From Neoarius graeffei (Eukaryota; Chordata; Actinopteri; Siluriformes; Ariidae): DNA of 64,000 bases. Below are positions 33,307 to 43,967 of this stretch, piece by piece. The translations under genes and the position numbers were made by a program. The stretch lies in the NCBI RefSeq assembly GCF_027579695.1, contig NC_083571.1, positions 42,460,943-42,524,942 of the forward strand, in the 5' to 3' direction. The first letter of the stretch is position 1; each line of letters starts with the position of its first letter. The notes beneath the pieces were generated by a model. It was given only the letters and a program-made list of their open reading frames with translations, was not told where the DNA came from and searched no databases.

Positions 33307-34003
33307 GTGTAGGTTGAAGTGACTAAACAGAAACAGCAAAAATTATAACATTTAACAAAGGAAAACACGTACCTGCAGAAGACAACACAATTAATTGCTT
33401 TCTGGCCTTTTTCTCTGCACCTCGACTCCTAAATATACAAAACAAGGCCAACTGTGAACGACTACTCATTTACGTACACCCCCACTCTCGCTTATACAGT
33501 TGTGTTCAGAAGTTTACATGCAATGAAATGAATGTCATCTTGGGTATGAATGTCATGGCAATATTTGGGCTTTCAGTAATTCCTTTGAACTGTTCATTTT
33601 CTGTGGCAGAATGATTGTACAGCATACATCTTTAATTAAAAAAAACCACTAGAATTTGGTGCAGAAGTTTTAATTTTCTTTGGGTTTTCTGAAATCAACA
33701 TAAGGTCAAAATTATACATACAGGGTCAAAAATGAACATACACTCACTTAGATTATTAAAATTCAGAGGTGCTGAAACTTCCAAAATGTCTCTTATCTTG
33801 CCAAGGCCAAGTCTCTTAAATTCCTGTTAGTGATCATGATTGACTACAGCTGGTAGCTTGTCTGTGCCTTTATAAAAATTGTTTGTTTACGGCACTCATT
33901 GGATTGACCAACACACAGTAAACTGGGAAAGTCCAAGGAGCTCAGTGCAGATCTGAGAAAGAGGATCGCAGATATACACAAGTCCAGAATGTTTCTTGGA
34001 GCC

Positions 34004-34323
34004 TGTGGCAGCAGGGGCATGGCCTAGCATCAGTTTGTGAATGGAGGGCGGGGCCAGGGAAGGTGAGTGGCAAAGTCAATGCACCTGTGGCGAATTAATG
34101 TTGTGTGTTTGTGTTGCAGTGACAGAGGATAGAAAAGGAGGGAGAGAGCAGAGAGAAGGGAGCTCTCCCAACCAGAACACATGTGTGTGTTGCGTGTGTG
34201 ACTGAGAGAGTGAGAGTGTGTGAAGCTGAAAAGCTATGGAACAAAGAAAATAAAGTGTGTGTTCGAACATCAACTCCCTCCTGCCATGCTTCTGTACTCC
34301 ACCCACATCAGGGAACTGTTACA
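34004..34323 (+). repeat. solo LTR, Gmr1-like family
   Basis: TGTGGCAGCAGGGGCATGGC to GGAACTGTTACA, 320 bp, flanked by GAGCC (33999-34003, 34324-34328). It is the same LTR family as copies A, D and H. The single LTR with perfect duplication shows a full element was removed by LTR-LTR recombination. An AATAAA signal is at about 34248. Confidence 0.9.
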
Positions 34324-34589
34324 GAGCCATTTCTAAACAACTGCAAATTCCAAGATCCGTTCAAACAATTGTATCCAAGTTATTGTGAGGTATAGTCACC
34401 TTTGCCAAGCCACTTTGCTTCAAGAAAACTGAAACTGTCACCCTCAGCTGAAAGGAAATTGGTTTGGATGGTCAGGGACAACCTGGGAACCACCATGGCA
34501 CAGCCCTGCCATGAATTTGGAAGCTGATGGATCACCGTCTACAGTTGAGATCACCATGGACTAAGAGGCTGCTATCCAATAAATAACCC

Positions 34590-34683
34590 TGTGGCAGCGG
34601 GGGCATGGCCAAGAAGCAGTCTGTGAATGGAGGGCGGGGTCGGGAAAGGTAAGTGGCTAAGTCATTCCACCTGCTGTCAATTA

Positions 34684-34722
<39 letters not shown>

Positions 34723-34896
34723 AAGAATGGAGCATAAAAGGAGAGAGAGAGAGCAGAGAAAAGGAGCTCTCTCCCCAACCACAACACGTGTGAGTGAGTG
34801 AGCGAGCAAGCTGAAAAGCTAAATAAAGTGATTTGTGTAATGATCAATTCTTGCCTGCCATGCTTCTGTGCTCCACCTACATCAGGAAGTGTTACA
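34590..34896 (+). repeat. 5' LTR of copy H
   Basis: TGTGGCAGCGGGGGCATGGC to AAGTGTTACA. It contains a (TG)n tract (about 34686-34719) and AATAAA (about 34822). The bases following (GTGATGCTGAAACCCGGGGG) are a mutated form of the primer-binding site of copy D. Confidence 0.9.
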
Positions 34897-34935
34897 GTGA
34901 TGCTGAAACCCGGGGGCACAGAAGGGAACCACCAC

Positions 34936-36413
34936 ATGGAGTCCTCCCCATTTGAAGAGCTCATTCTTGCCCTTGCTACCACCCAGCAGAACCAGTATCA
35001 AGTGCTGATCACCCTCCGAAAGGAGTAGGAGCAACGCTTTGAAGCCTTGATGCTGGCCCAGCAGGAACATCGCCAGGCGTTCCGGCACCTGCTCACATCA
35101 GCAGGGCCGCCGACCACCACTGCCGCTACACTCACGAAGATGGGACAGCAGGATGATCCAGAAATGTTCCTTGCTCTCTTCGAGCAAGCAGCCAAGGTGT
35201 GGGGGTGGCAGCTGGAGCAGTGCGTCTCCTCCTGCTCCTGACTGGTGAGGCACAGCTCGCAGCGCAGCAGCTCCCTGCTGACAGCCGGCTGGTCTATACG
35301 GACCTAAGGAAAGCCATCCTGCAGCGGCTTGGCCATTCCCCAGAACAACATCGCCAGTGCTTCCGGATGCTGGCATTGGAGGAGGTCGGCCGGCCGTTTG
35401 CATTCGGCCAGCAACTCTGGGACGCCTGCCGGTGGTGGCTGAGGGTGGAAGACCACTACACCAACAAGATCATCGATCTAGTGGCACTGGAGCAGTTTGT
35501 CTCTTGACTTCCGGAAGGAACAATGGAATGGGTCCAGGGTCATCACCTGGCGTCACTGGAGCAAGCCATCAAGCTGGCGGAGGACCATCTGGAGGCAGCT
35601 CCAACGGCAGGCAGATGAGGCATCTCCCCTCGCTTCTCTTCTCTCTCTCTCTTTTCTCCCCTGTCTCTCATCCCCCTCTCCACCCCATTCCCCTGCCATG
35701 GACGCGGTGGCTGGCTCCTCCCCAGCCGGCCCATTGCACCCATGTCCTCCCCTCTCCCTCTCCTGGTGTCTGTGTTGTTTCCCCCTCAGGTGAGGGACAC
35801 CCATAACACCAGTGCAGAGGGAAAGCCTGGGCCGGCATGTTGGCGCGGTGGTGAATCAGAGCATCTCCAGGGTCAGAGCTCCACAAGGGAGGTGGGTGCT
35901 CTAATCCAGATCCCCAACGCACCAGAAACCGCCCCCAATCGGGCCAGAACGTATCGCATACCAGTGAGAATTCAAGGGGCTACATACCATGCTTTGGTGG
36001 ATTCCAGTTGTAATCAGACCTCAATTCACCAACGCCTGGTGCAAGGTGAGGCACTGGGAGGAGCACATGTGGTGAAAGTGTTGTGTGTGCATGGGGATGT
36101 TCACCATTACCCTCTAGTGTCTGTCCAAATTCTATTCCAGGGCCAAATGCATAGAATAGAGGCAGCGGTTTGTCCCTGTCTCATCCACTCATTGATTTTG
36201 GGGACTGATTGGCCAGGATTTAAAAAACTAATAGAATATTTAACATGTAGTGGGTCCTGCACTAGTAGGTCATGGGAAGATCCCAGTATGGCATTGACTG
36301 GAGAAGCTGTCACAGAGCCGTCTACATCATCACTGTGTCAGAGCGAGGAGGAGCCCGCTCCTCTTCCCTCTCTCGGGGATTCCCTTGGGGATTTCCCATT
36401 AGAGCAGTCATGA
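34936..36413 (+). pseudogene. copy H gag-protease relic
   Basis: The ATG at 34936 starts MESSPFEELILALATTQQN. A premature stop follows after LRKE, and frames change repeatedly. Recognisable parts: DDPEMFLALFEQAAKVWGW (start of the SCAN-like domain, about 35153), LPADSRLVYTDLRKAILQR (about 35275), a damaged knuckle reading CWRGGESEHLQGQ (second Cys and last Cys lost, about 35838), and the protease part HALVDSSCNQTSIHQ to LILGTDWPGF (35742-36413). The last codons FPLEQS end at TGA 36411-36413, with pol continuing in the same frame. Confidence 0.82.
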
Positions 36414-36500
36414 GATGAGACTCTGCAGCATGCATTTTACCAAGTGAGAGTAATCAATGGTCAAACTCTTCAGCCAAGCGCAGCACCGACCTTCCCCTAT

Positions 36501-36787
36501 CTCATATCTCATCTCATCTCATCTCATCTCATCTCATTATCTCTAGCTGCTTTATCCTGTTCTACAGGGTCGCAGGCAAGCTGGAGCCTATCCCAGCTGA
36601 CTACGGGCAAAAGGCGGGGTACACCCTGAACAAGTTGCCAGGTCATCACAGGGCTGACACATAGACACAGACAACCATTCACATTCACAGTCACACCTAC
36701 GGTCAAGTTAGAGTCACCAGTTAACCTAACTTGCATGTCTTTGGACTGTGGGGGAAACCGGAGCACCCGGAGCTCGAGGTAACCCAC
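36501..36787 (-). mobile_element. 5'-truncated SINE in copy H pol
   Basis: Flanked by ACCTTCCCCTAT (36489-36500 and 36788-36799). Same subfamily as the SINE at 8282 but lacking the tRNA-like head, with (CTCAT)n tail units on the left. Confidence 0.88.
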
Positions 36788-38422
36788 ACCTTCCCCTATT
36801 TTGCCATTATTAAAGATAGATTGTACCGAGTGACACAGAACACTCAAACTAAGGAACGAATAACCCAGTTGTTAATCCCAAAGAGCCTCGTATTCCATGC
36901 AGCTCACTTTAATCTGATGGCTGGACACTTGGGGCAAGATAAAACACTAGCCCGAATAATGGCCCAGTTCTATTGGCCAGGGATTCACGGGGATGTCTGT
37001 TGGTGGTGTGCAGCATGCCATGAATGCCAATTAGTAAATCCCACAGGCCACTCTGAAAGCTCCTTTGCACCCTCTTCCTCTAATCAAGACCCCGTTTGAG
37101 CGCATTGGGATGGATCTCATCGGGCCATTAGATCGGTCAGCACGGGAATATCACTTTATTTTAGTTCTTGTGGACTATGCAACGCGATATCTGGAAGCAG
37201 TGCCTCTCCGCAATATCTCAGCACACAGTATTGTGAAAGCGCTCTTCCGCTTTATCTCCCAGGTTGGGATTCTGAAATAAATCCTGACAGACCGAGGCAC
37301 TACATTTATGTCACACACACTGTGCGAGCTGTATGGGTTTCTGGGGATTAAGTCTATCCGCACCAGTGTCTATCACCCACAAATGGATGGCTTAGTAGAG
37401 GGATTTAACCAAACACTCAAAAACATAATCCGTAAATTCATAAGTGAAGATGCGTGTAATTGGGATAAGTGGCTCAAGCCCCTGTTATTCGCAGTACGAG
37501 AGGTCCCGGAAGCCTCCACAGGGTTTTCTCCCTTTGAATTATTATATAGGCGTAAGCCGCGTGGCATTCCGGACATGCTATGGGAAAATTGGGAGGAGAA
37601 ACCTTTACAGAGTAAAAATTAAATCCAGTACATTCTTGACCTGCATGCAAAACTCCACACCCTCATGCACCTAACCCAGGAGAATTTGCGGCAGGCACAA
37701 GAACGTCAAAGCCGACTGTATGACAAGGGGACGTGCCTTAGTGTTCATGCCAGGAGACAAAGTGCTCATATTATTGCCCACGTCGAGTTCTAAATTAGTC
37801 GCCAAGTGGCAAGGGCCCTTTGAGGTTACATGGTGAGTTGGGGACATCAACTATGAGGTGAAGCAAATGGATAGGGGTGGGGCACTGCAAATCTACCACC
37901 TCAACCTTTTAAAATGCTGGAATGAGGGGGTCCCCATGGCATTGGCGTCGGTAGTCCCAGAGAAGGCAGAGCTGGGGCCGGAGGTAAAAAAGATAACATC
38001 TCGGACCACTCCGGTCCCTTGTGGAGACCACCTCTCACCGGCCCAACTCACGGAGGTAGCCAAGTTGCAGAATGAATTTTCCAATGTGTTCTTGTCCCTT
38101 CCTGGTCATACCCACCTCATAGAACACCACATCGAAATGACCCCAGGGGTGGTAGTGCATAGCTGCCCTTACCACTTGCCCAAACATAAGAAAAAGGTGG
38201 TTCGGGATGAACTCAAGGCCATGCTCGAAATAGGCATAATCGAGGAGTCCCACAGTAACTAAAGCAGCCCAGTGGTCCTGGTTTCCAAGACAGACGGGTC
38301 GGTCCGATTCTGTGTGGACTATAGAAAGGTCAACACAGTGTCTAAATTTGACACATACCCAATGCCTCACATTGATGAGTTGCTTGATTGGTTAGGCACT
38401 GCTCGCTTTTATTTGACACTGG

Positions 38423-38586
38423 ATACTTACCTGGCAGGGGCAACACCATGATCAAGAAGGTGTTTTGCCCAAAGTGAGGCCCAGCCATTGCACTCAGGCT
38501 GTGCTGACCTTTGAGAATTCCTCAAATGCAGGAATCTCAACTGTATAATTTCTGGTAGTGAGGGACTGCATTCGTGCTCTCCCCTC
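38423..38586 (+). ncRNA. U1 spliceosomal snRNA pseudogene
   Basis: A full-length (about 164 nt) match from memory to vertebrate U1. It starts ATACTTACCTGGCAGGGG (the 5'-splice-site-pairing segment ACTTACCTG is intact), continues ACCATGATCA, CCATTGCACTC and TGTGCTGACC, contains a Sm-type site AATTTCTGG (about 38548), and ends with the 3' hairpin region TGCATTCGTGCTCTCCCCT. There are many substitutions in the stems, and no snRNA promoter can be expected inside a retrotransposon. It is therefore a retrocopy, not a working gene. Confidence 0.88.
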
Positions 38587-38600
38587 TCACATAATTTTTG

Positions 38601-38996
38601 GGCAGCACAGTGGTGTAGTGGTTAGCACGGTCGCCTCACAGCAAGAAGGTTACAGGTTTGAACCCAGTGGCCAGCGAGGGCCTTTCTGTGTGGAGTTTGC
38701 ATGTTCTCCCTGTGTCTGTGTGGGTTTCCTCTGGGTACTCCGGTTTCCCCCACAGTCCAAAGACATGCAGTTAGGTTAACGTGGCATGGCATTCGGCTGA
38801 AGTGCCCTTGAGCAAGGTACTTAACCCCTGACTGCTCCCCGGGCACTGTAGTGTGGCTGCCCACTGCTCTGAGTGTGTGTGCGCATGTGTTCACTGCTTC
38901 AGATGGGTTAAATGCAGAGGATGAATTTCACTGTGCTTGAAGTGTACATGTGACAAATAAAGGTTTCTTCTTTCTTTCTTTCTTTCTTTCTACAAA
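38601..38996 (+). mobile_element. SINE with (CTTT)n tail, adjoining the U1 copy
   Basis: Head GGCAGCACAGTGGTGTAGTG, body CCCCCACAGTCCAAAGACAT, then a 3' part specific to this type (GGCTGAAGTGCCCTTGAGC, AATTTCACTGTGCTTGAAGT, GTGACAAATAAAGGTTTC) and a CTTT repeat tail. It lies 14 bases downstream of the U1 sequence in the same orientation. No target duplication is evident around the SINE alone. Confidence 0.85.
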
Positions 38997-40022
38997 GGTA
39001 TATTGGCAGATCCTCTTGACTCCTCTATCCTGAGAGAAAATGGCCTTTTCCACACCTTTTGGATTACACCAATTTGTCATGCTCCCTTTTGGGTTGTTTG
39101 GGGCGCCCGCTACGTTCCAGCTGCTTATGGACAGGGTCTTCCACCCTCACACTGTCTATGCGGCCACCTATCTAGATGACATCATAATTTACAGTAATGA
39201 TTGGCCATGGCACTTGGAACACCTGAGGGCTGTTCTAAAGTTGCTGAGGCGAGCGGGCCTCACAGCTAACCCAAAAAAGTGTGCGATTGGGCGGGTGGAA
39301 GTATGGTATCTGGGGTTACACTTGGGCCATGGGCAGGTGTGTCCCCAAATTAACAAGACCGTAGTGATTGCGGCCTGCCCAAGGCCCAAGACCAAAAAGG
39401 AGGTGATACGGTTCTTGGGGCTGGCTGGCCATTATTGTAGGTTTCTACCTAATTATTCGGACCTCACCAGCTCGCTAACTGATCTCACTAAAAAGGGAGC
39501 TCCAGATCCGGTCCAGTGGACGGAGCAGTGCCAACAGGCCTTCTCTGAGGTAAAAGCTGCACTGTGTGGGGGGCCACTTTTACACTCCCCTGACTTCTCT
39601 CTCCCCTTTATTTTTCAGACTGATGCATCGGACAGAGGGCTGGGGGCCGTTTTGTCCCAGGAGGTGGAGGGCGAGGAGCACCCCACGCTGTACATCAGCC
39701 AGCAACTCTCGATGCGTGAAAGCAGGTACAGCACAATCAAGAAGGAGTGTCTCACCATCAAGTGGGTGGTCCTCGCCCTCTGATACTACCTGGTGGGGCA
39801 CCCTTTCACTCTCTGTTCAGACCACGCACCCCTCCAGTGGCTCCACTGCATGAATGATGCCAATGCATGGATCACCAGTTGGTATCTCGCCCTCCAGCCA
39901 TTTAAGTTCAAGGTGATCCACAGGCCGGGGGCGCAGATGGTGGTGGCGGACTTCCTGTCCCATCAGGGGGGAGTCAGCTTCAGGCTGGATGGCTCCCTGG
40001 CCTGAGTCGGGCGGTGGGGGTA

Positions 40023-40117
40023 TGTGGCAGTGTGGGCGTGGCCAAGCAGCAGTCTGTGAATGGAGGGCAGGGTCGGGGAAGGTAAGTGGCTAAGTCATTC
40101 CACCTGCTTTCAATTAA

Positions 40118-40165
<48 letters not shown>

Positions 40166-40379
40166 AGGGATGGATGGAGCATAAAAGGAGAGAGAGAGAG
40201 AGCAGAGAAAAGGAGCTCTCTCCCCAACCACAACGCATGTGTGAGTGAGTGAGTGAGCGAGCGAGCGAGCGAGAGAGCAAGCAAGCGAGCAAGCTGAAAA
40301 GCTAAATAAAGTGATTTGTGTAATCATCAACTCTCGCCTGCCGTGCTTCTGTGCTCCACTCACATCAGGAAGTGTTACA
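40023..40379 (+). repeat. 3' LTR of copy H
   Basis: TGTGGCAGTGTGGGCGTGGC to AAGTGTTACA. It is longer than its partner, mainly because of expanded GT (about 40121-40162) and GAGC/GAGT runs (about 40240-40290). It is preceded by a purine-rich CGGGCGGTGGGGGTA. Confidence 0.9.
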
Positions 40380-40384
40380 AACCC

Positions 40385-40735
40385 CTTGCTCCAAAATTGA
40401 CACCTTCAAGCTTAACTAAAGTTTGAAGCTGACCACATGAAAAAAGAAAAGCCTTCTGGAGGATAGCTGTATGGTCAAATGATACAAAGATTGAGTTGTT
40501 TGGCCACAATGACCACCTTATAGAGAGGGACACTGTACTGGAACAGGTTCATTACACATAGTGGATGGATTAATGAAGAAGGAGGACTACCTCAGAATTC
40601 TTCAGCATAAACCATCAGAAACTTGAACATGACTTGGGACTTACAACAGAACAGTGAACTCAAAAACACATCAGCTGGTTGTGGAGGATAAAGCAGGCTA
40701 ACTTAACTTAAGCTTATAACAAGTCCTGACTTCAA

Positions 40736-40797
<62 letters not shown>

Positions 40798-41000
40798 TTT
40801 ACTTGAAAATATATGGCCTGTGCTTATAAGTTGAGTCCATGCCAAGAAAAAACAACAATAACAAAAAAAAAACAATTTAATTGTACTCTACCGATTCTAC
40901 CTTGAAGAGTCATGTAATATCCAACCAGAATTTTGCCAGAAGCTTGTTCATGGTAAACAAAAATGGTTGGTCAACATGAATCTTGCGAAGACCCAAATAT
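40385..41000 (+). pseudogene. Tc1 (Sleeping-Beauty-like) transposase relic, 3' half
   Basis: Continues the transposase interrupted by the LTR elements: CAAATGATACAAAGATTGAG corresponds to the first catalytic block, now changed (Asp to Asn), followed by GFNEEGGLPQNSSA-like relics. A TA repeat (40739-40789) has expanded inside it. The N-terminal half lies at 33920-34580, where the start ATG has become CTG. Confidence 0.65.
40739..40789. repeat. (TA)n microsatellite
   Basis: About 25 TA repeats followed by a T run. Confidence 0.95.
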
Positions 41001-41335
41001 TAGGTGTGCTGTATGTATATTTTTGACCCCGTATGTATAATTTTGACCTGTGTTGATTTCAGAAAACCCAAAGAAAATTAAAAGTTGTGCACCAAATTCT
41101 AGTTTTTTTTATTAAAGATGTATGCTGTACATTCTGCCACAGAAAAAAGAAAACAGTTCAAAGAAATTACTGAAAGCCCAAATATTGCCATGACATTCAT
41201 ATCCAAGATGACATTCATGTCACTGTATGTAAACTTCTGACCACAACTCTATCAGAATGCAAACAATTGAAGGAATAGCACACTTATTATGAATGTTGAC
41301 TTCAACAAATAATTAACCCTGAAATAAGTAAGTAA

Positions 41336-41710
41336 CGGGTGGCACGGTGGTGTAGTGGTTAGCACGGTCACCTCACAGCAAGAAGGTCCTGGGTTCAAGC
41401 CCAGTGGCCAATGAGGGCCTTTCTGTGTGGAGTTTGCATGCTGTCCGTGTGGGTTTCCTCTGGGTGCTCTGGTTTCCCCCACAGTCCAAAGGCATGCAGG
41501 TTAGGCTAATTGGTGTCTCTAAATTGACCATAGGTGTGAATGGTTGTCTATCTGTCAGCCCTGTGATGACCTGGTGACTTGTCCAGGGTGTACCATGCCT
41601 CTCGCCCATAATCAGCTGGGATAGGCTCCAGGTTGCCTATGACCCTGTAGAACAGGATAAGCGGCTACAGATAATGGATGGATGGATGGATGGATGGATG
41701 GATGGATGGG
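41336..41710 (+). mobile_element. SINE with (GGAT)n tail
   Basis: Head GGTGGCACGGTGGTGTAGTG, body CCCCCACAGTCCAAAGGCAT, 3' part CCAGGTTGCCTATGACCCTG and a GGAT tail. GTAAGTAA occurs on both sides as a short target duplication, and the related repeat at 16930 shows the site without the SINE. Confidence 0.85.
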
Positions 41711-42319
41711 CATGTAAGTAAAGAGCAGTGTTCTCCCCAGGTATTTCAACTAGCATCCTGGGAAACTGTCATTTTGAAATAGCATTTTGCTCCTTGAAAT
41801 AGTGTCAAAATCCACCCTATATGTTTCATAAATACATTCAGTCGGTAAACAGGAAGTCTATCTGTGACAGACGTGAAAATTGTAGACATGGTATAGAACC
41901 CCAAGCTGATGCTCAGTACTAAATATCAAGCAGTTGTGATTTGTAGTTGCTGAGAAAAGTGTTACAGAAATTTTGCAAATCCACACTATATGTTTTGTAA
42001 TTACAGTAAGTCAGTAAACAGGAAGTTGATGTGCAACAGGCCTGAAAACTGTATACATCATATAGAACCCCAAGCTGAAGCTCGATACTGAATATCAAGC
42101 AGTTGTGATTTGTCGTTGCTGAGAAAAGTGTTACTAAAATATTGTAAATCCACCCTACAGTGGCATGCAAAAGTTTGGGCACCCTTGCTGAAAATGTCTG
42201 TTACTGTGAATAGTTAAGTGAGCAGAAGATGGACTGATCACCAAAAGGCATAAAGATAGACACATTTCAGCATTTTCTGCAAGATTTGTGTATTATTTTT
42301 GTTTTGTACATTTAGAGAG

Positions 42320-42726
42320 GGTGGCACGGTGGTGTCGTGGTTAGTGCTGTCGCCTCACAGCAAGAAGGTCCGGGTTCAAGCTCCGTGGCCAGTGAGGGAC
42401 TTTCTGTGTGGAGTTTGCATGTTCTCCCCATGTCCACATGGGTTTCCTCCAGGTGCTCCGGTTTCCCCCACAGTCCAAAGACATGCAGGTTAGGTTAACT
42501 GGTGACTCTAAATTGACCATAGGTGTGAATGTGAGTGTGAATGGTTGTCTGTGTCTATGTGTCAGCCCTGTGATGACCTGGCGACTTGTCCAGGGTGTAT
42601 CCCGCCTTTCACCCGTAGTCAGCTGGGATAGGCTCCAGCTTGCCTGTGACCCTGTAGAACAGGATAAAGCAGCTAGAGATAATGAGATGAGATGAGATGA
42701 GATGAGATGAGATGAGATGAGATGAG
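42320..42726 (+). mobile_element. full-length SINE with 12-bp target duplication
   Basis: Flanked by ACATTTAGAGAG (42308-42319, 42727-42738). tRNA-like head, common body, 3' end CCAGCTTGCCTGTGACCC and a GAGAT tail of about nine units. It lies in the left end of the Tc1-like element. Confidence 0.92.
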
Positions 42727-42944
42727 ACATTTAGAGAGTGAAAAAAGAAAAGGAACACCATGCAAAAGTTTGGGCACCCCAATACATTTGAGTTCTCAGG
42801 TAACTTTTACCAAGGTTCCAGAACTTAATTAGCTTATTGAGCTGTGGCTTGTTCAAATTCTTAATTAGGAAAGGTTAGATGATGCAGATTTCAAAGCTGT
42901 ATAAATTCTCTGACTCCTCAAACTTTTCCCTAAAATCAACAGCC

Positions 42945-43967
42945 ATGGGCTCCTCTAAGCAACTCCCTCGCATTCTGAATAATAAAATAATTGATGCTCA
43001 CAAAGCAGGAGAAGGCTACAAGAACCTAGCAAACTGTTTTCAGGTAGCTGTTTCCTCAGACTGTAATGTTATTAAGAAATGGCAGTTAACAGAAACAGTG
43101 GCGATCAAGGTGACGTCTGGAAGATGAAGAAAACTTTCTGAAAGAACTGCTCATTGGATCGCTAGAAAGGCAAATAAAAACCCCTGTTTGACTGCAGAAG
43201 ACCTTCAGAAAGATTTAGCAGACCCTGGAGTGGTGGTGCACTGTTCTACTATGCAGCGACACCTGAACAAATATGACCTTCATGGGAGAGTCATCAGAAG
43301 AAAACCTTCCCTGCATCCTAGCCACAAAATTCAGTGTCTGAAGTTTGCAAATGAACATCTAAATAAGCCTGATGCATTTTGGAAACAAGTCCTGTGGACT
43401 GATGAAATCAAAATAGAACTTTTTGGCCACAATGTGCAAAGGTATGTTTGGAGAAAAAAGGGTGCCAAATTCCAGGAAAAGAACACCTCTCCAACTCTGA
43501 AGCATGGGTGTGGATCGATCATGCTTTGGGGTTGTGTTGCAGCCAGTGGCACAGGGCACATTTCATTGGTTGAGGGAAGCATGGATTCGAATAAATACCA
43601 GAAAATTCTGGAAGCTAACATCACACCATCTGTAAAAAAGTTGAAGTTAAAAAGAGGATGGGTCCTAAAATCAGACGATGATCCAAAACACACCTCAAAA
43701 TCTACAATGGAATACCTCAAGAGGCACAAGCTGAAGGTTTTACCATGGCCCTCACAGTCCCCTGACCTAAACATCATTGAAAATTTGTGGATAGATCTCA
43801 AAAGAGCAGTGCATGCAAAACAGCCCAAGAAACTTGTAGAACTGGAAGCCTTTTGCAAGGACGAATGCTCAAAAATCCCCCTGGTCAGAAATGAAAGATT
43901 ATTAGCTGGCTACAAAAAGTGTTTACAAGCTGTAATACTTGCCAAAGAGGGTGTTACTAGGTACTAA
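42945..43967 (+). pseudogene. Tc1-like DDE transposase, single in-frame stop
   Basis: From the ATG at 42945 (MGSSKQLPRILNNKIIDAH) to the stop at 43965-43967 there are 340 codons, the usual family length. The only visible defect is TGA at 43125-43127, in the DNA-binding region where the family has a sense codon (VTSGR-stop-RKLSERT). Catalytic region: QVLWTDEIKIELFG (first Asp), SDDDPKHTSKS (second Asp, where LQQDNDPKHT is usual) and NIIENLWIDLK (Glu). 'GSIMLWGCVAASGTG' marks the conserved glycine-rich segment. Cut-and-paste transposition is the family function; this copy would need suppression of the stop. Confidence 0.9.

Larger units (their letters stand above)
36414..40005 (+). pseudogene. 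copy H pol relic: integrase, RT, RNase H
   Basis: In phase with gag after the TGA the frame gives QVRVINGQTLQPSAAPTF, then a SINE intervenes. Integrase follows (36787-37870): HFNLMAGHLGQDKTLARI, FYWPGIHGDVCWW, CAACHECQ, ERIGMDLIGPLDRS, LTDRGTTFMS and DGLVEGFNQTLKN, where the final catalytic Glu survives. RT (38000-38420 and 39040 on) is split by the U1/SINE insertion; YLDDIIIYSND, FLGLAGHYCRFLPNYSD and the RNase H block QTDASDRGLGAVLSQ lie in one open frame (39040-39783). Stops occur at 37278, 37619, 38260 and 39781. Confidence 0.88.
34590..40379 (+). mobile_element. Gmr1-like Ty3/Gypsy retrotransposon (copy H)
   Basis: Plus-strand element with AACCC on both sides (34585-34589, 40380-40384) and LTRs at 34590-34896 and 40023-40379. 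Order: gag, protease, integrase, RT, RNase H. It sits inside a Sleeping-Beauty-like element and carries two later insertions, a SINE (36501-36787) and a U1/SINE composite (38423-38996). Several frameshifts and stops have accumulated. Confidence 0.92.
33497..41249 (+). mobile_element. Sleeping-Beauty-like Tc1 element, split by two LTR insertions
   Basis: TA at 33495-33496 and 41250-41251 bound ends related to those of the element at 5535-7116. The left inverted repeat (33497-33750) has an outer repeat (TTCAGAAGTTTACATGCA) and an inner one (GGGTCAAAAATGAACATACA). Its interior is interrupted by a solo LTR (34004-34323) and a complete Gmr1-like element (34590-40379). Without these it is about 1.6 kb. 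The transposase is badly decayed. Confidence 0.85.

Noticed and set aside
41252..41330. Idea that the Sleeping-Beauty-like element inserted into the ~170-bp-unit repeat
   Set aside because: The left flank of that element (33440-33496) does not continue the repeat sequence seen in the copy at 17010-17060.
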